A DNA stretch of 64,000 bases from Halococcoides cellulosivorans (GCF_003058365.1 NZ_CP028858.1:2344836-2408835), one strand, 5' to 3'. Positions 34,268 to 43,473 are shown, counted from the stretch's first letter. The notes: generated by a model not told the origin, from the sequence alone. Translations and numbers: made by a program.

Positions 34268-37057
34268 CTATCTCTCGTTGTTCTCGACGTAGACCTTCGA
34301 GAGGTCGTCGGTCGAGGAGGCGTTCTGGAGGACGATCTGGGTGCCCCAGTGGCCGTGCGTGCCACGCTCCCAACAGCCACCCGAGGCGGGCGCGTTGCCG
34401 GGCGAGACGTTGTTGCGGACCCAGACGCCGTCGGTCGGTTCGCCCCGAACGACCACGAGTCGGGTCTTCGCGCCGCCGCTGCCCCGGATCTCGTGGCGGT
34501 TGTGTTCGACGATGGCGTTGCCCGAGGGCGACCCACAGGCGTTCGGGCCCTGGGAGGTCCGATATTCGTTGGGCGCGCGGAGTTCGACGAAGTGGTCGGG
34601 ATCGAGGCCGATCGAGCCGAACGTGTGGTTGTCACGCACGTGATACCAGGCGTTCTCGGCGTTGATGAAGTGCCGGCCCAGATCGGAGAACTCGCTGTAC
34701 TCGATGGTGACCTTGTGGGCCTCGTCGTGGGCGTTGTAGTTGTTGTGGAAGCCGTACCCCGAGAAGTTCGAGAACTTACACTGGGTGAAGGTCGCCGCGG
34801 AGTTCACCCGGCGCATCCGGATGCCCATGTCGCTGGCGTCGGTAAAGGCACAGTTGAAGAAGGTCGCGTGCTGGCCGCGGACGGTGAGCGCCGCCCCGCC
34901 GCCGGGGCTGATAGCGAGTCCGTCCAGGGTGACGTCGTCGGCGGTGACGACGACCTCGTCGCGAATCTGCCCGTCGCTGCCGATCCCGCGATTGCCAGCG
35001 ATCGTCACGCCGGGCACGTCGACCGTGAACCCGCCGGCGCTGCCCTCGACGTAGATCAGATCGCCCGCACTCGAACTCGCGAGCGCGGCGTCGACGTTGC
35101 CGTCGGAGACGACGTGGTCGGCCTCGCTCGCGGTGTGGACGAGGTGAGCGGGCATGCCGCTGCCGCCGCCGATGGGGCCCTCGTAGCGGTCGTGGCGGAT
35201 GCCGATCGCCCCGCCGGTCGAGGGCTCGTCGGTCTCGTCTGTGACGCCCTCGCCGTCGGCGTGCCACGGGAATCCGGACTTCCAGCCGTCGCCGGTCGCC
35301 GCCGGCCGGGGATACCAGTCGAGATTCGAGGGGCTGCCGTCGACCAGCGCGTCGGCCTCACCGACGATCGTCACGTCGAGGACGGGCGTATCGAACGCGA
35401 ACGCGTGGGTCTCGCCGGGCAGCGCCCGGCCGGCGATCTTCTCGCCCGCCGCGTCGATCACGAACCGCCGGTAAGCGACCCGAGCCCCGTCGACCGTCGA
35501 GGGGATCGCGCCGCCCTCGGGTTCGACTTCGATGTAGTAGTCGACCGGATCGGACCCGGTCGCCGCCACCGCGTAGGTGTGGGCGCGCTGTTCGCCCGCG
35601 ATGTGCCACGGGAAGTAGCCCTTCCAGTGGTCACCGGTCGCGCCCTCGTGGGGGTAGAGGGTGAGATCCGAGGGGGTGCCGTCGACCAGCGCGTCGGCCG
35701 ATCCCTCGATCGTCACGTCGAGGACGGGCGTATCGAACGCGACCGCGTGGGTCTCGCCCGGGGCGACCCGACCCGCGGCCAACGTGCCGTCCGCGCTGGT
35801 CCACTGGGGAGCGGGGTCGGCTGTCGCTCCGTCGGCACTCGCGGAGACCATCGCGCCGCCGTCGTCGACCTCGACGTAGTAGTCGACCGGGTCGGTGCCA
35901 GTCGCCGCCACCGAGTAGGTGTGCGCGCGGTCGACGCCGTCGTCACTCTCGTCGTCGGTGGTCTCGTCGTCGGTGGTTTCGTCACCGTCGGTGGGCTCAC
36001 CGTCGTCGGCGCTCTCCGTCTGCCAGTCGAACCCGGACTTCCAGCCGTCGCCCGACGCGTCGGGCCGGGGGTACCAGTCCAGATTCGAGGGGCTGCCGTC
36101 GACCAGCGGGTCCGCTTCGCCGCGGACCGTCACGTCGAGCAGAAGGGTATCGAACGCGACCGCGTGGGTCTCACCCGGGGCGACCAGCCCGGCGGCGCGG
36201 GTCCCGTCCGCGCTCACCCACTGGCGGTCGGGCACGACGCGTGCGCCGTCGGCAGTCGCGGGCACCATCGCGCCCTCGGGTTCGACCTCGATGAAGTACT
36301 CGACCGACTCGGATCCGGTCGCCGTCACCGAGTAGGTGTGCGCGCGGTCGGCGGGCGGGCGCTCACCGGTCAGTTCGTACGCGGTCGTCGGTTCGCCGTC
36401 GACCGACAGCGAGAACGGCCCCGCCATCGGGGCAAAGGACGTGACCGACCCCGCGAAGCGGTAGGTGTCGCCGTAGCCGTTGCCCGTCAGGCCACGCGCC
36501 GTCCAGGTGTCGCCGCCCTCGACGGTGTCGTTTTCGACCTCGGCGGCCCCGTCGCCGGTGAGGACCTTCTCGATCGGGCCGGTCGTCGTGAATTCGTACT
36601 CGACCGATCCGTCGGGCGGCGTCTGGATCGCGAGGCGGCGCGACTGGACGAGGTCGTCGCGAGGGACGCGCTCGCCGTTGCGATACAGCGTCAGGCGGTC
36701 GGCGGGGGTGAGCGACTGGACCGGGCCCACGACGTCGAACGCGTCGCCGTAGCCGTCCGCGACCGTCCCCGCGACGGTCGTCACGCCGCCGGCGGTCGTG
36801 ATCTCGTCGTCGGATTCGGCGGCGGTGAAGCCGCGTGTGACACGCTCGACCGAGCCCGCGACGGTGAACTCGTAGTCGACGGTCTCGTCGCGCGGCGCGA
36901 CGAGTTCCACCCGGTCGGGGGCGGCGAGTGCCGATCCCACGCCCAGTCCGATCCCGGTCAGGCCCGCTGCCGCGAGCCCCATAATCCGTCGGCGGTTCAA
37001 ACGCCCGATCGTCCGTTCGGTCTCGTCGTCGGTAGGAACGCCTTTCTCATTTCCCAT
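34268..37057 (-). CDS. Large multi-domain secreted beta-helix protein
   Basis: The 929-residue protein starts at the ATG at 37057 and has a Tat signal (NRRRIMGLAAAGLTGIGLG). The N-terminal part has two or three small beta modules (VDYEFTVAGSVERVTRG, VEYEFTTTGPIEKVLTG). Three modules of about 105 residues follow, each opening with RAHTYSVxATG and containing GETHAFAFDTPVLDVTI and SNLDWYPRP. The C-terminal 290 residues form a parallel beta-helix (GVTIAGNRGIGSDG, VTLDGLAISPGGG, FTQCKFSNFSGYGFHNNYN), ending with a single cysteine loop region. The RAHTYSV modules look like carbohydrate-binding or spacer domains. It could be a polysaccharide lyase or a glycan-binding surface protein; catalytic residues are not evident. 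Confidence 0.84.
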   Translation of the reverse strand: MGNEKGVPTDDETERTIGRLNRRRIMGLAAAGLTGIGLGVGSALAAPDRVELVAPRDETVDYEFTVAGSVERVTRGFTAAESDDEITTAGGVTTVAGTVADGYGDAFDVVGPVQSLTPADRLTLYRNGERVPRDDLVQSRRLAIQTPPDGSVEYEFTTTGPIEKVLTGDGAAEVENDTVEGGDTWTARGLTGNGYGDTYRFAGSVTSFAPMAGPFSLSVDGEPTTAYELTGERPPADRAHTYSVTATGSESVEYFIEVEPEGAMVPATADGARVVPDRQWVSADGTRAAGLVAPGETHAVAFDTLLLDVTVRGEADPLVDGSPSNLDWYPRPDASGDGWKSGFDWQTESADDGEPTDGDETTDDETTDDESDDGVDRAHTYSVAATGTDPVDYYVEVDDGGAMVSASADGATADPAPQWTSADGTLAAGRVAPGETHAVAFDTPVLDVTIEGSADALVDGTPSDLTLYPHEGATGDHWKGYFPWHIAGEQRAHTYAVAATGSDPVDYYIEVEPEGGAIPSTVDGARVAYRRFVIDAAGEKIAGRALPGETHAFAFDTPVLDVTIVGEADALVDGSPSNLDWYPRPAATGDGWKSGFPWHADGEGVTDETDEPSTGGAIGIRHDRYEGPIGGGSGMPAHLVHTASEADHVVSDGNVDAALASSSAGDLIYVEGSAGGFTVDVPGVTIAGNRGIGSDGQIRDEVVVTADDVTLDGLAISPGGGAALTVRGQHATFFNCAFTDASDMGIRMRRVNSAATFTQCKFSNFSGYGFHNNYNAHDEAHKVTIEYSEFSDLGRHFINAENAWYHVRDNHTFGSIGLDPDHFVELRAPNEYRTSQGPNACGSPSGNAIVEHNRHEIRGSGGAKTRLVVVRGEPTDGVWVRNNVSPGNAPASGGCWERGTHGHWGTQIVLQNASSTDDLSKVYVENNER

Positions 37058-37166
37058 ACCCGGTATGGGCCGCTTACCTGAAAGGGCGTTTTTACGGGTT
37101 TGAGGCGTTTCAAGCGGCGTCCGTACCCAGTATGAGCCACCCGAGTACGTGTTGCCTACTGGGTAC
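37053..37166. promoter_or_regulatory. Palindrome at the beta-helix start and a longer inverted repeat upstream
   Basis: Bases 37053-37069 (CCCATACC-C-GGTATGGG) form a perfect 8-bp-arm palindrome across the start codon of the large beta-helix gene. Upstream, gtacccagta (37123-37132) and tactgggtac (37157-37166) are perfect 10-bp complements with a 24-bp spacer. Both could be regulator sites. TATA-like ccgtaaaaacg lies about 35 nt before the ATG on the minus strand. Confidence 0.5.
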
Positions 37167-37377
37167 AGTATCGTAGCGTCCGCGGGTGGGTCGACGCTGG
37201 GCTCGCGCGCTCGACCCGAAGGGAGTGCATACGTGTCGAAAGAAGCGCCTACTGGCCGTGAAACCCGACGAATGGGGGCCAAGGGCGGCGGTCAGGCGCA
37301 CGTCGCCGTCCCGATGCAGCCCACGGGGACCGGTACGCGGGGGCTACCTTTGGCCGCGGCTCACCATCGAGTGGACG

Positions 37378-38607
37378 ATGACCGATTCGAGCCGTCGCGA
37401 CGGGCGTCGCGCGCGCCGGTGGCGCCTCCTCGCCCCGGCCGTCACGCCGATCACGACCGGCGACCTCGCGGCCGGGATCAAGGGGCACGCCAAGCGGTCG
37501 GGCCGGGCGGCCTTTCGACGGGCGATCGTCGACGCGCTCGACGCCGCCCACGCGGCGACCTACACCTCCATTCGACGCGCGCTCGCGGCCAGTCTGATCG
37601 CGCTGGCCGACGACCGCGAGGGCGATCGGGTCCTGATCCCGGCGTTTTGCAGTCCGGACTTCCCGGCGGCGATTCGGGGCGTCGGCCTCGGCGTCGACCG
37701 GTACGACGTCGACCCCGCGACGCTCGCCGCCGACCCAGCGGCGGTCGAGGGTGCGATCGGCCCGGAGACGCTCGCGGTCGTCGCGGTCAACGTCCTCGGA
37801 TACAGTTCACCGATGGCGAGGCTCGCCGCCATCGCCAGCCGCGCGGACAGCGCGCTCGTCGAGGCGCTGGGCTATGCGCTCGGGAGTCGACTCGACGGCC
37901 AGCCACTGGGGACGTTCGGTGACTGTGCGGTCCTCAACTTCCAGCAGGGCAAGCCCATCCCCGTCGGCGGCGGGATGGTCCTCAGCCAATCGGGCGGGCC
38001 ACAGGTTGCGGACGCGGGCCGACCGGCAATCACCGCCAACGTTGGCGTCCTCGCGGGCTACGCGGCGCTCTCACACCCGCGGCCCTACTACGCGTACACG
38101 CGAGTGCGCGACGGCCTCGCCCGTCTCGGCCACTCGATCGACCGGCCGACGACCCACCCCGAGGGAGAGACCGACGTGGCCTACGACCCCCCGTTCGCGA
38201 CCGTATCGAACTTCCAGGGCGCGATCGGGCGGCGCGTGTTCGACCGTCTCGACCGCTATCAGCGCCACCGCCAGCGGGTGGCCCGCCAGTACGACGCGTC
38301 GTTCGCGGAGCTGTCCGGCGTCCAGACGATCGAGCCGATCGACGGCCTGGAGCGGCACCAGCACGTCCGATATCCCCTGCTCGTCGCGTCGAGCGATTGC
38401 CGCGAGCGCCTCCTCGCCGCGCTGGCCGACGCCGGCGTCCAGGCCACGACGATGTACGACTACCCGGCGATCGACCCCGACCAGTTCCCCGGCGCGGCCC
38501 GCCTCCAGCGCGAGATCCTCACGCTCCCCACTCACCCCTACGTCGATCAGCGCGACGTCGCGTCGATCGTCGGGACGGTCAGACGGGTCGTCACGGCGAC
38601 GACCTGA
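37378..38607 (+). CDS. DegT/DnrJ/EryC1/StrS-family sugar aminotransferase
   Basis: This PLP-dependent enzyme transfers an amino group to a keto-sugar nucleotide. The 409-residue protein has VLIPAFCSPDFPAAIRGVG, the strand VVAVNVLGYSSPM, the Schiff-base lysine region LNFQQGKPIPVGGGGM-like (NFQQGKPIPVGGGMV) and the C-terminal TMYDYPAIDPDQFPGA. It is not unmistakably of one sugar class. The ATG at 37378 lies 31 nt after ggctaccttt. With the Gfo/Idh and nucleotide-sugar dehydrogenase genes 3-5 kb downstream it could supply a WbpE-type 3-aminotransferase step; this is inference. Confidence 0.86.
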   Translation: MTDSSRRDGRRARRWRLLAPAVTPITTGDLAAGIKGHAKRSGRAAFRRAIVDALDAAHAATYTSIRRALAASLIALADDREGDRVLIPAFCSPDFPAAIRGVGLGVDRYDVDPATLAADPAAVEGAIGPETLAVVAVNVLGYSSPMARLAAIASRADSALVEALGYALGSRLDGQPLGTFGDCAVLNFQQGKPIPVGGGMVLSQSGGPQVADAGRPAITANVGVLAGYAALSHPRPYYAYTRVRDGLARLGHSIDRPTTHPEGETDVAYDPPFATVSNFQGAIGRRVFDRLDRYQRHRQRVARQYDASFAELSGVQTIEPIDGLERHQHVRYPLLVASSDCRERLLAALADAGVQATTMYDYPAIDPDQFPGAARLQREILTLPTHPYVDQRDVASIVGTVRRVVTATT

Positions 38608-38625
38608 GCGGTCAGCGAGCGACGG

Positions 38626-38639
38626 TACGGTCGGCTTAC
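38626..38639 (+). promoter_or_regulatory. TACGGTCGGCTTAC upstream element
   Basis: This 14-mer belongs to the TAYGGnCsGCYTAC family (also 50298 and 61468). It lies 49 nt before the ATG of the ATP-grasp gene and about 15 nt upstream of its TATA-like cattac box, which has its TA 30 nt before the start. Confidence 0.5.
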
Positions 38640-38688
38640 GCCGCGAAGTGAGACCATTACTTCACCCGCTGGGCACGCGAAATCACCC

Positions 38689-39876
38689 ATGACAGATTCC
38701 GATCGCGCCGCCGTCGTCCCCGCGGTCGGGACGCCAGGCTCGCTCAGCACGATTCGCTCGCTCGGGCGCGCGGGCGTCTACACGATTTCGGTCTCCGAGA
38801 TGTCGCGGCCGCCGTCGTTCAGCTCTCGGTACTGCGACGCGACCCGCGCGGTGCCCGACCCGACCGCCGACCTCGCAGGCTATCGCGACGCACTGCTCGC
38901 GCTCGCCGCCCGTGGCGACGTCGAGACGATCGTTCCGGTGCGGGAGGCAGACGTCCACGTGCTGGCCAGCCATCGCGAGCAGTTCGGCGCCCACATCGAA
39001 CCGCTCTGGCCCGATCGAGAGACGCTCGATTCCGTGCACGACCGCCTGGCGCTCACCGCGGCGGCCGAGCGCGCGGGCGTCGCCACGCCCGAGACCGTCC
39101 CGCTCGATGCGATCGACGACTGGGACCGCGAGCGGATCGTCAAAGCGCGCTACGCGTTGCTCACCGATCGGATGGGCGACGTGGCCCCGAACACCTGCCG
39201 GCAGCCCCCGACGACGCAGTTTCTCGCGCCCGGCGAGACGCCCGATATCGAGGCCCGCGTCGAGCAGATGGGCCACGTCCCCGTCGCCCAGACGTATCTC
39301 GACGGGCCGGAGTTCTGCCTGCGCGCGCTCTGTGTCGACGGCGAGGCAATCGTCACCTCACAGAAGCGGCTCCATCGCGGCTACAAGTACGCCCGCGGCC
39401 CGAGCGTCTACCACGAGGCCGTCGACGACCGCGCACTGACCGCGGCGGGCGAGGCGCTGCTCGCAGAACTCGACTACACGGGCCTCGCCTCGGTCGGGTT
39501 CATCCGCGACGAGGGCCGGTACCGCCTGCTGGAGATCAACCCGCGCGTGCCCGCGAGCATCCCGGTCGACATCCACGCCGGCGTCGACTATCCCCGGGCG
39601 TGCTGGCGACTGGCGACCGGGCGGGCGGTCGACCCAGCCGAGTACCGCCCGGGGACACACAGTCACCTCCTTCGAGGCGAACTCGTCCACCTCCACAGCG
39701 TGATCCGCGAGGAGTACCCCCTCGCCAAACGACCCGGAATCGGCGCGACGGTCGGGGCGATCGCCCGGTCGGTGCTCGAACATCCGAACTTCGATACGCT
39801 CAGCCGGGACGACCCCCGCCCGTTCGTCCGCGACGCGCTCAACGTCTCGCGATCGATGGTCCCGATCAGTCGGTGA
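38689..39876 (+). CDS. ATP-grasp ligase
   Basis: The 395-residue protein has the ATP-grasp layout: an N-terminal pre-ATP Rossmann-like domain (AVVPAVGTPGSLSTIRSLGR, TIVPVREADVHVL), a central ATP-binding part (VKARYALLTD, QTYLDGPEFCLRALCVDG) and the metal-binding RLLEINPRVPASI with the Glu and Asn expected in the family. Such enzymes join a carboxylate to an amine or thiol, so it might attach an amino acid or link sugar acids in the glycan. A GHVPVAQTYLDG stretch is typical of haloarchaeal ATP-grasp proteins found near polysaccharide genes. Its 3' end overlaps the convergent deacetylase gene by 11 bp. Confidence 0.88.
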   Translation: MTDSDRAAVVPAVGTPGSLSTIRSLGRAGVYTISVSEMSRPPSFSSRYCDATRAVPDPTADLAGYRDALLALAARGDVETIVPVREADVHVLASHREQFGAHIEPLWPDRETLDSVHDRLALTAAAERAGVATPETVPLDAIDDWDRERIVKARYALLTDRMGDVAPNTCRQPPTTQFLAPGETPDIEARVEQMGHVPVAQTYLDGPEFCLRALCVDGEAIVTSQKRLHRGYKYARGPSVYHEAVDDRALTAAGEALLAELDYTGLASVGFIRDEGRYRLLEINPRVPASIPVDIHAGVDYPRACWRLATGRAVDPAEYRPGTHSHLLRGELVHLHSVIREEYPLAKRPGIGATVGAIARSVLEHPNFDTLSRDDPRPFVRDALNVSRSMVPISR

Positions 39877-40846
39877 GTGGCGGGTCGGCCGGCACGGCCC
39901 GCTCGTCCGCGCTCGGCCTCGATGCGGCCTCACCAGCCAGGACACGCTCGGCGACCGTGCCCATCGTCTCGATACGCAACTGGCCCGCGTCGCGGCGCGC
40001 GGCGGCGTACGCGACGATCGACCGGACGCGGTCGACGTCGGCCGCGGTCTGGAGGTTGTTGGGGTGCAACCAGACGTGGAAGATCGCGCCCTCGCGACAC
40101 GCCCGGTCGATCCCGTGGCGGGCCTGCCGGACGATCGGATCGACCCCGAGGCGGTTCGCGACCTGCCGCGGGCGACCCTCGAACCCGAACAGATACAGCG
40201 ACGGCGGGATCGTGACGAGACCGTACGCGTCGATGCACGGCTCGACCAGGCGGGCCCGCGGGGTCGCGGCGTCACGGAGCTTCGCGGCCGTGCGGCGAAG
40301 CCGGCCCCGGGACGGGCCCCCGGCGCGGTAACAGGTGATCCCCGCGTCCACGAGCGCCTCGCGGTGGGCAATGGCGTTCCGGGGGAACACTGCGGAGTCG
40401 AGGTCGATCCCCCGGGCGTGGGCCACCCGCCGGTTCGCCGCGAGTTCGGCGCGAGCGATCGCTGGCGTCACGCGATCGTCCGCCAGCGGCGTATGCGAGA
40501 AGGTGTGTGCGGCGATCTCGTGGTCGGTCCGGCTCGTGGCGACGGCCGCAACGAGATCGGGCGCGAACCGCCACTCGGGGTGGGCGCGCCAGCCGTTGCG
40601 CTCGGCGGCGAACCAGTCGTCGATCGCGGGGTGGTCGGCGTGGGTGCGATCACACGCCGAGAGCAGCAAATGCCCGACGACCGCCCACGTCGCCGGGACG
40701 CGGTGGGCGTCGAGGACGGAGAGCAACCGTCGCCAGCCAGTCCGCGCCGCGGCGATCCGGTCGACGGGCCGGTCGTCGAGGTCGTGAAACCCCCAGCCGA
40801 GTTCCGCGTCGATCGAGATCACGAGCGTGCCCGCGGTCGCAGCCAT
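39866..40846 (-). CDS. Polysaccharide deacetylase (NodB-like)
   Basis: The 326-residue protein starts at the ATG at 40846 with TLVISIDAELGWGFHDLDD; SIDAELGW carries the catalytic Asp, as in carbohydrate esterase family 4 relatives. The metal-binding region is HEIAAHTFSHTPL (HxxxH). AVFPRNAIAHREAL and a C-terminal IFHVWLHPNNL supply the remaining active-site residues. No signal peptide is seen, so it is probably cytoplasmic and acts on a precursor. It is preceded by a GTAAGC-type promoter box 30 nt from the start, the same distance as for the VWA gene. Confidence 0.88.
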   Translation of the reverse strand: MAATAGTLVISIDAELGWGFHDLDDRPVDRIAAARTGWRRLLSVLDAHRVPATWAVVGHLLLSACDRTHADHPAIDDWFAAERNGWRAHPEWRFAPDLVAAVATSRTDHEIAAHTFSHTPLADDRVTPAIARAELAANRRVAHARGIDLDSAVFPRNAIAHREALVDAGITCYRAGGPSRGRLRRTAAKLRDAATPRARLVEPCIDAYGLVTIPPSLYLFGFEGRPRQVANRLGVDPIVRQARHGIDRACREGAIFHVWLHPNNLQTAADVDRVRSIVAYAAARRDAGQLRIETMGTVAERVLAGEAASRPSADERAVPADPPLTD

Positions 40847-40874
40847 GCATCGAAATCGGGCGCGTCGCCGGGTA

Positions 40875-40890
40875 GTTACGAGTGGCTTAG
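40875..40890 (-). promoter_or_regulatory. CTAAGC-N6-TAAC promoter box of the deacetylase gene
   Basis: Read towards the gene the sequence is CTAAGCCACTCGTAACTAC, differing at two positions from the VWA box. The TA is 30 nt before the ATG at 40846. Confidence 0.65.
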
Positions 40891-41021
40891 CCGATCGGCC
40901 GTCCGGGGGCGCTCGACGATCTGCCGATGGGGACCACACGGCCCGACTGCAGTCCGTCCACGCGGGCGGGCGTCGGTTCCGCACCCCACTGGATCACGGC
41001 GATAGGAGCGCCATACTGCGA

Positions 41022-41037
41022 ACAGGCGAACCATAAC
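41022..41037 (+). promoter_or_regulatory. AGGCG-N5-ATAAC promoter box of the Gfo/Idh operon
   Basis: The box ACAGGCGAACCATAAC has its TA 31 nt before the GTG at 41067, the start of a leader ORF, and 111 nt before the Gfo/Idh ATG. This fits transcription beginning at the leader ORF. The rest of the 300-bp gap (40847-41146) holds only the deacetylase promoter. Confidence 0.6.
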
Positions 41038-41066
41038 AAACCACGCGTGGAGCCGATCGACAGGCT

Positions 41067-41150
41067 GTGACTGAGCGCTATCGAAGCCCCCGAGTACCGA
41101 TCGAGAACAGCGAATTACGCGGCGGTGTGTCCGCCGGGAGGGCGCCATGA
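41067..41150 (+). CDS. Leader ORF of 27 codons overlapping the Gfo/Idh start
   Basis: Starting at GTG, the ORF encodes VTERYRSPRVPIENSELRGG and seven more residues. Its TGA (41148-41150) overlaps the ATG at 41147 as ATGA. Like the flippase leader it begins VTE and is Arg/Pro-rich. Translation is inferred from the promoter distance and the stop-start overlap. Confidence 0.5.
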   Translation: MTERYRSPRVPIENSELRGGVSAGRAP

Positions 41151-42115
41151 GCGAGCAACGGGCGGCGGGCGTCCTCGGCGTCGGATCCATGGGGAAACAC
41201 CACGCCCGCGTCTACGACGAACTCCCCGAGACCCGCCTCGTCGGGGTGAGCGACACCGACGACCAGCGCGCCCGTGAGGTCGCCAGCGGCACGACGGCCG
41301 CGGTGATGGACAGTGACGACCTCCTGGAGGCCGCCGACGTCGTCTCGGTCGCGGTGCCGACGCGCTTTCACGCCGACGCCGTCCAGGCCTGCATCGACCG
41401 GGGCGTCGACGTGCTCGTCGAGAAACCGTTCGTCGACGACCACCAGCGTGGCCGCGAAATCGCCGCGGCGGCCCGCGCGGCGGGCGTCACCCTCCAGGTC
41501 GGCCACATCGAGCGGTTCAACCCGGCCGTGCGCGTCCTCGACGACATCGTTCCCGACCTCGACGTCGTCGCCGTCGACATCGACCGACTCGGCCCGCCGA
41601 CCGACCGCGACAGCCAGGATTCGGTCGTCAAAGACCTCATGATCCACGACGTGGACATCCTGCTCGATCTGATCGACGCGGAGATCGAGACGCTCACCGC
41701 GGTCGCCCGCGACGACCAGCACGCGACCGCGCAGTTCCAGTTCGACACCGACACGGTCGCGACGCTCACCGCGAGTCGGCGCACCCAGCAGAAAGTCCGC
41801 GAACTCGTGATCACCGCCGAGTCCTGTCGGGTCACCGTGGATTTCATCGACCAACACGTCGAGATCCACCGCCGGTCGGTCCCCGAGTACGTCCAACACG
41901 ACGGCGACGTCCGGTATCGCCACGAGAGCGTCGTCGAACGCCCGACGGTAACGAACGGCGAACCGCTGAAAGCCCAACTCGAAGCGTTCGTCGCGGCCGC
42001 TCGGGACGGGACGGAGCCGCCGGTCACCGCCGAGGACGCTCTCGATGCGCTGGAGATCGTCGATCAGATCGAGGCGCTCGCGCTCGGGCGCGTCCCCGAG
42101 GAGGTGACCGCATGA
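41147..42115 (+). CDS. Gfo/Idh/MocA-family sugar-nucleotide dehydrogenase
   Basis: The 322-residue NAD(P)-dependent oxidoreductase has an N-terminal Rossmann motif (AAGVLGVGSMGKHHARVY), the catalytic-lysine motif VLVEKPF, GHIERFNPAVRVL and VVKDLMIHDVDILLDLI with the active-site His/Asp. This pattern matches UDP-N-acetylglucosamine/uronate 3-dehydrogenases (WbpB-like). It is the first large gene of a four-gene unit with overlapping ends (ATGA, GTGA, ATGA). Its own start overlaps a leader ORF. Confidence 0.9.
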   Translation: MSEQRAAGVLGVGSMGKHHARVYDELPETRLVGVSDTDDQRAREVASGTTAAVMDSDDLLEAADVVSVAVPTRFHADAVQACIDRGVDVLVEKPFVDDHQRGREIAAAARAAGVTLQVGHIERFNPAVRVLDDIVPDLDVVAVDIDRLGPPTDRDSQDSVVKDLMIHDVDILLDLIDAEIETLTAVARDDQHATAQFQFDTDTVATLTASRRTQQKVRELVITAESCRVTVDFIDQHVEIHRRSVPEYVQHDGDVRYRHESVVERPTVTNGEPLKAQLEAFVAAARDGTEPPVTAEDALDALEIVDQIEALALGRVPEEVTA

Positions 42116-43473
42116 GCCGAACAGCGTCGCGAGCGATCTACGACACGAGTGCGGACGACGATCAGTTGCGCGAGGCGTTCACGAGCGGCGAGTTGCCGGT
42201 CGCGATCTACGGGCTCGGCAAGATGGGGCTCCCGCTGGCGGGCGTGTACGCCGACGTGACCGGGGCGACCACCGGCGTCGACATCGACCAGCACGTCGTC
42301 GACCAGATCAACGCCGGCGAGTCACCGATCAAGCGCGAACCGGGGCTGCCCGAACTCGTCGAGCGCGTCGTCGCGGACGGCGCGCTCGAAGCCACGGCCG
42401 ACGCCGAGGGGGCCGCCGCCGACGCGACGATCCACGTCCTGATGGTGCCGACGCTGTTGACCGCCGAGAACGATCCCGACCTCTCGATCATGGACGAGGT
42501 GATCGAGACCGTCGGGCACGGCCTCGATCCGGGCGATCTGGTGATCGTCGAGTCGACGGTCCCGCCGCGGACGACCGTCGATCGATTCCTCCCGCGATTG
42601 CTCGAAACCAGCGGGCTCGACCCCGACCAGTTCGGCCTCGCGGCCTGTCCCGAGCGGACGGTCAGCGGGCAGGCCATCGCGGACGTGCGCGGGACGCACC
42701 CGAAGATCGTCGGCGGCGTCGACCCCGAGAGCACGCGCGCGGCCGCGATCGTCTACGACGAGATATCAGAGAATCGCGTCGTCGAGACCTCGAACGCGAC
42801 CGCCGCCGAGATGACGAAAGTGTTCGAGGGCGTGTTCCGAGACGTCAACATCGCGATCGCGAACGAACTCGCGACGTTCGCGAAGGCGCTCGACGTCGAC
42901 GTCCGCGAGGCGATCGACGCCGCCAACACCCAGCCGTTCTGTGACATCCACGACCCCGGCCCGGGCGTCGGCGGGCACTGCATCCCGATCTATCCGTACT
43001 TCCTCGCGGGGCAGTTCGACGTCGACGCCGACCTGCTGGAGACCGCCCGGGAGCGCAACGACGGGATGGCGATCTACACCGCCGACATGACCGAGGCGAT
43101 CCTCGACTCGGTCGGCGTGCCGATCGACGAGGCGACCGTCCTCCTGCTCGGGGTGACCTACAAGGCGAACATCGCGGAACTCCGAAACGCGCCCTCGATC
43201 CCGGTCGCCGAGTCGCTCAAACAGCGTGGCGCGACCGTCGAGGCCGTCGATCCGCTGATCGATAGGTGGCACGAGCTCGATGCGATGACGCCAGTCACGC
43301 TCGACGCCGCGGCCGATCGCGATCCCGACGCGGTCGTCGTCGTCACACCCCACGACGACTTCGCGGATCTGGACTGGGCGGCCTTCGACGCGCCGATCCT
43401 CGACGGCCGGTCGTCGATCGACGCGAGCGCGACCGACGCGCCCGTCTACGCGATCGGTGGGCCCTGGCCGTGA
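42112..43473 (+). CDS. Nucleotide-sugar 6-dehydrogenase (UDP-ManNAc/GlcNAc dehydrogenase type)
   Basis: The enzyme oxidises C6 of a UDP-sugar to a uronic acid in two NAD steps. The 453-residue protein has VAIYGLGKMGLPLAGVYAD, VESTVPPRTT, the acceptor region NATAAEMTKVFEGVFRDVN and catalytic Cys in GPGVGGHCIPIYP. The C-terminal binding domain has LLGVTYKANIAELRNAPSI. Residues point to the WecC/WbpA group rather than to UDP-glucose dehydrogenase. It overlaps Gfo/Idh by 4 bp (ATGA) and the DUF354 gene by 4 bp (GTGA), so the genes are surely co-translated. Confidence 0.93.
   Translation: MSRTASRAIYDTSADDDQLREAFTSGELPVAIYGLGKMGLPLAGVYADVTGATTGVDIDQHVVDQINAGESPIKREPGLPELVERVVADGALEATADAEGAAADATIHVLMVPTLLTAENDPDLSIMDEVIETVGHGLDPGDLVIVESTVPPRTTVDRFLPRLLETSGLDPDQFGLAACPERTVSGQAIADVRGTHPKIVGGVDPESTRAAAIVYDEISENRVVETSNATAAEMTKVFEGVFRDVNIAIANELATFAKALDVDVREAIDAANTQPFCDIHDPGPGVGGHCIPIYPYFLAGQFDVDADLLETARERNDGMAIYTADMTEAILDSVGVPIDEATVLLLGVTYKANIAELRNAPSIPVAESLKQRGATVEAVDPLIDRWHELDAMTPVTLDAAADRDPDAVVVVTPHDDFADLDWAAFDAPILDGRSSIDASATDAPVYAIGGPWP

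Noticed and set aside
33922-34635. Frame whose stop overlaps the lipoprotein ATG as ATGA
   Set aside because: Only its last about 65 codons lie outside the beta-helix gene. The rest is a shadow and the tail has no family resemblance. I could not show it is a leader ORF, since no box lies 30 nt before a usable start.
34205-37081. 958-codon open frame opposite the large beta-helix gene
   Set aside because: Gly/Val/Asp/Arg-rich mirror frame without start signals; the opposite strand has a Tat signal and beta-helix.
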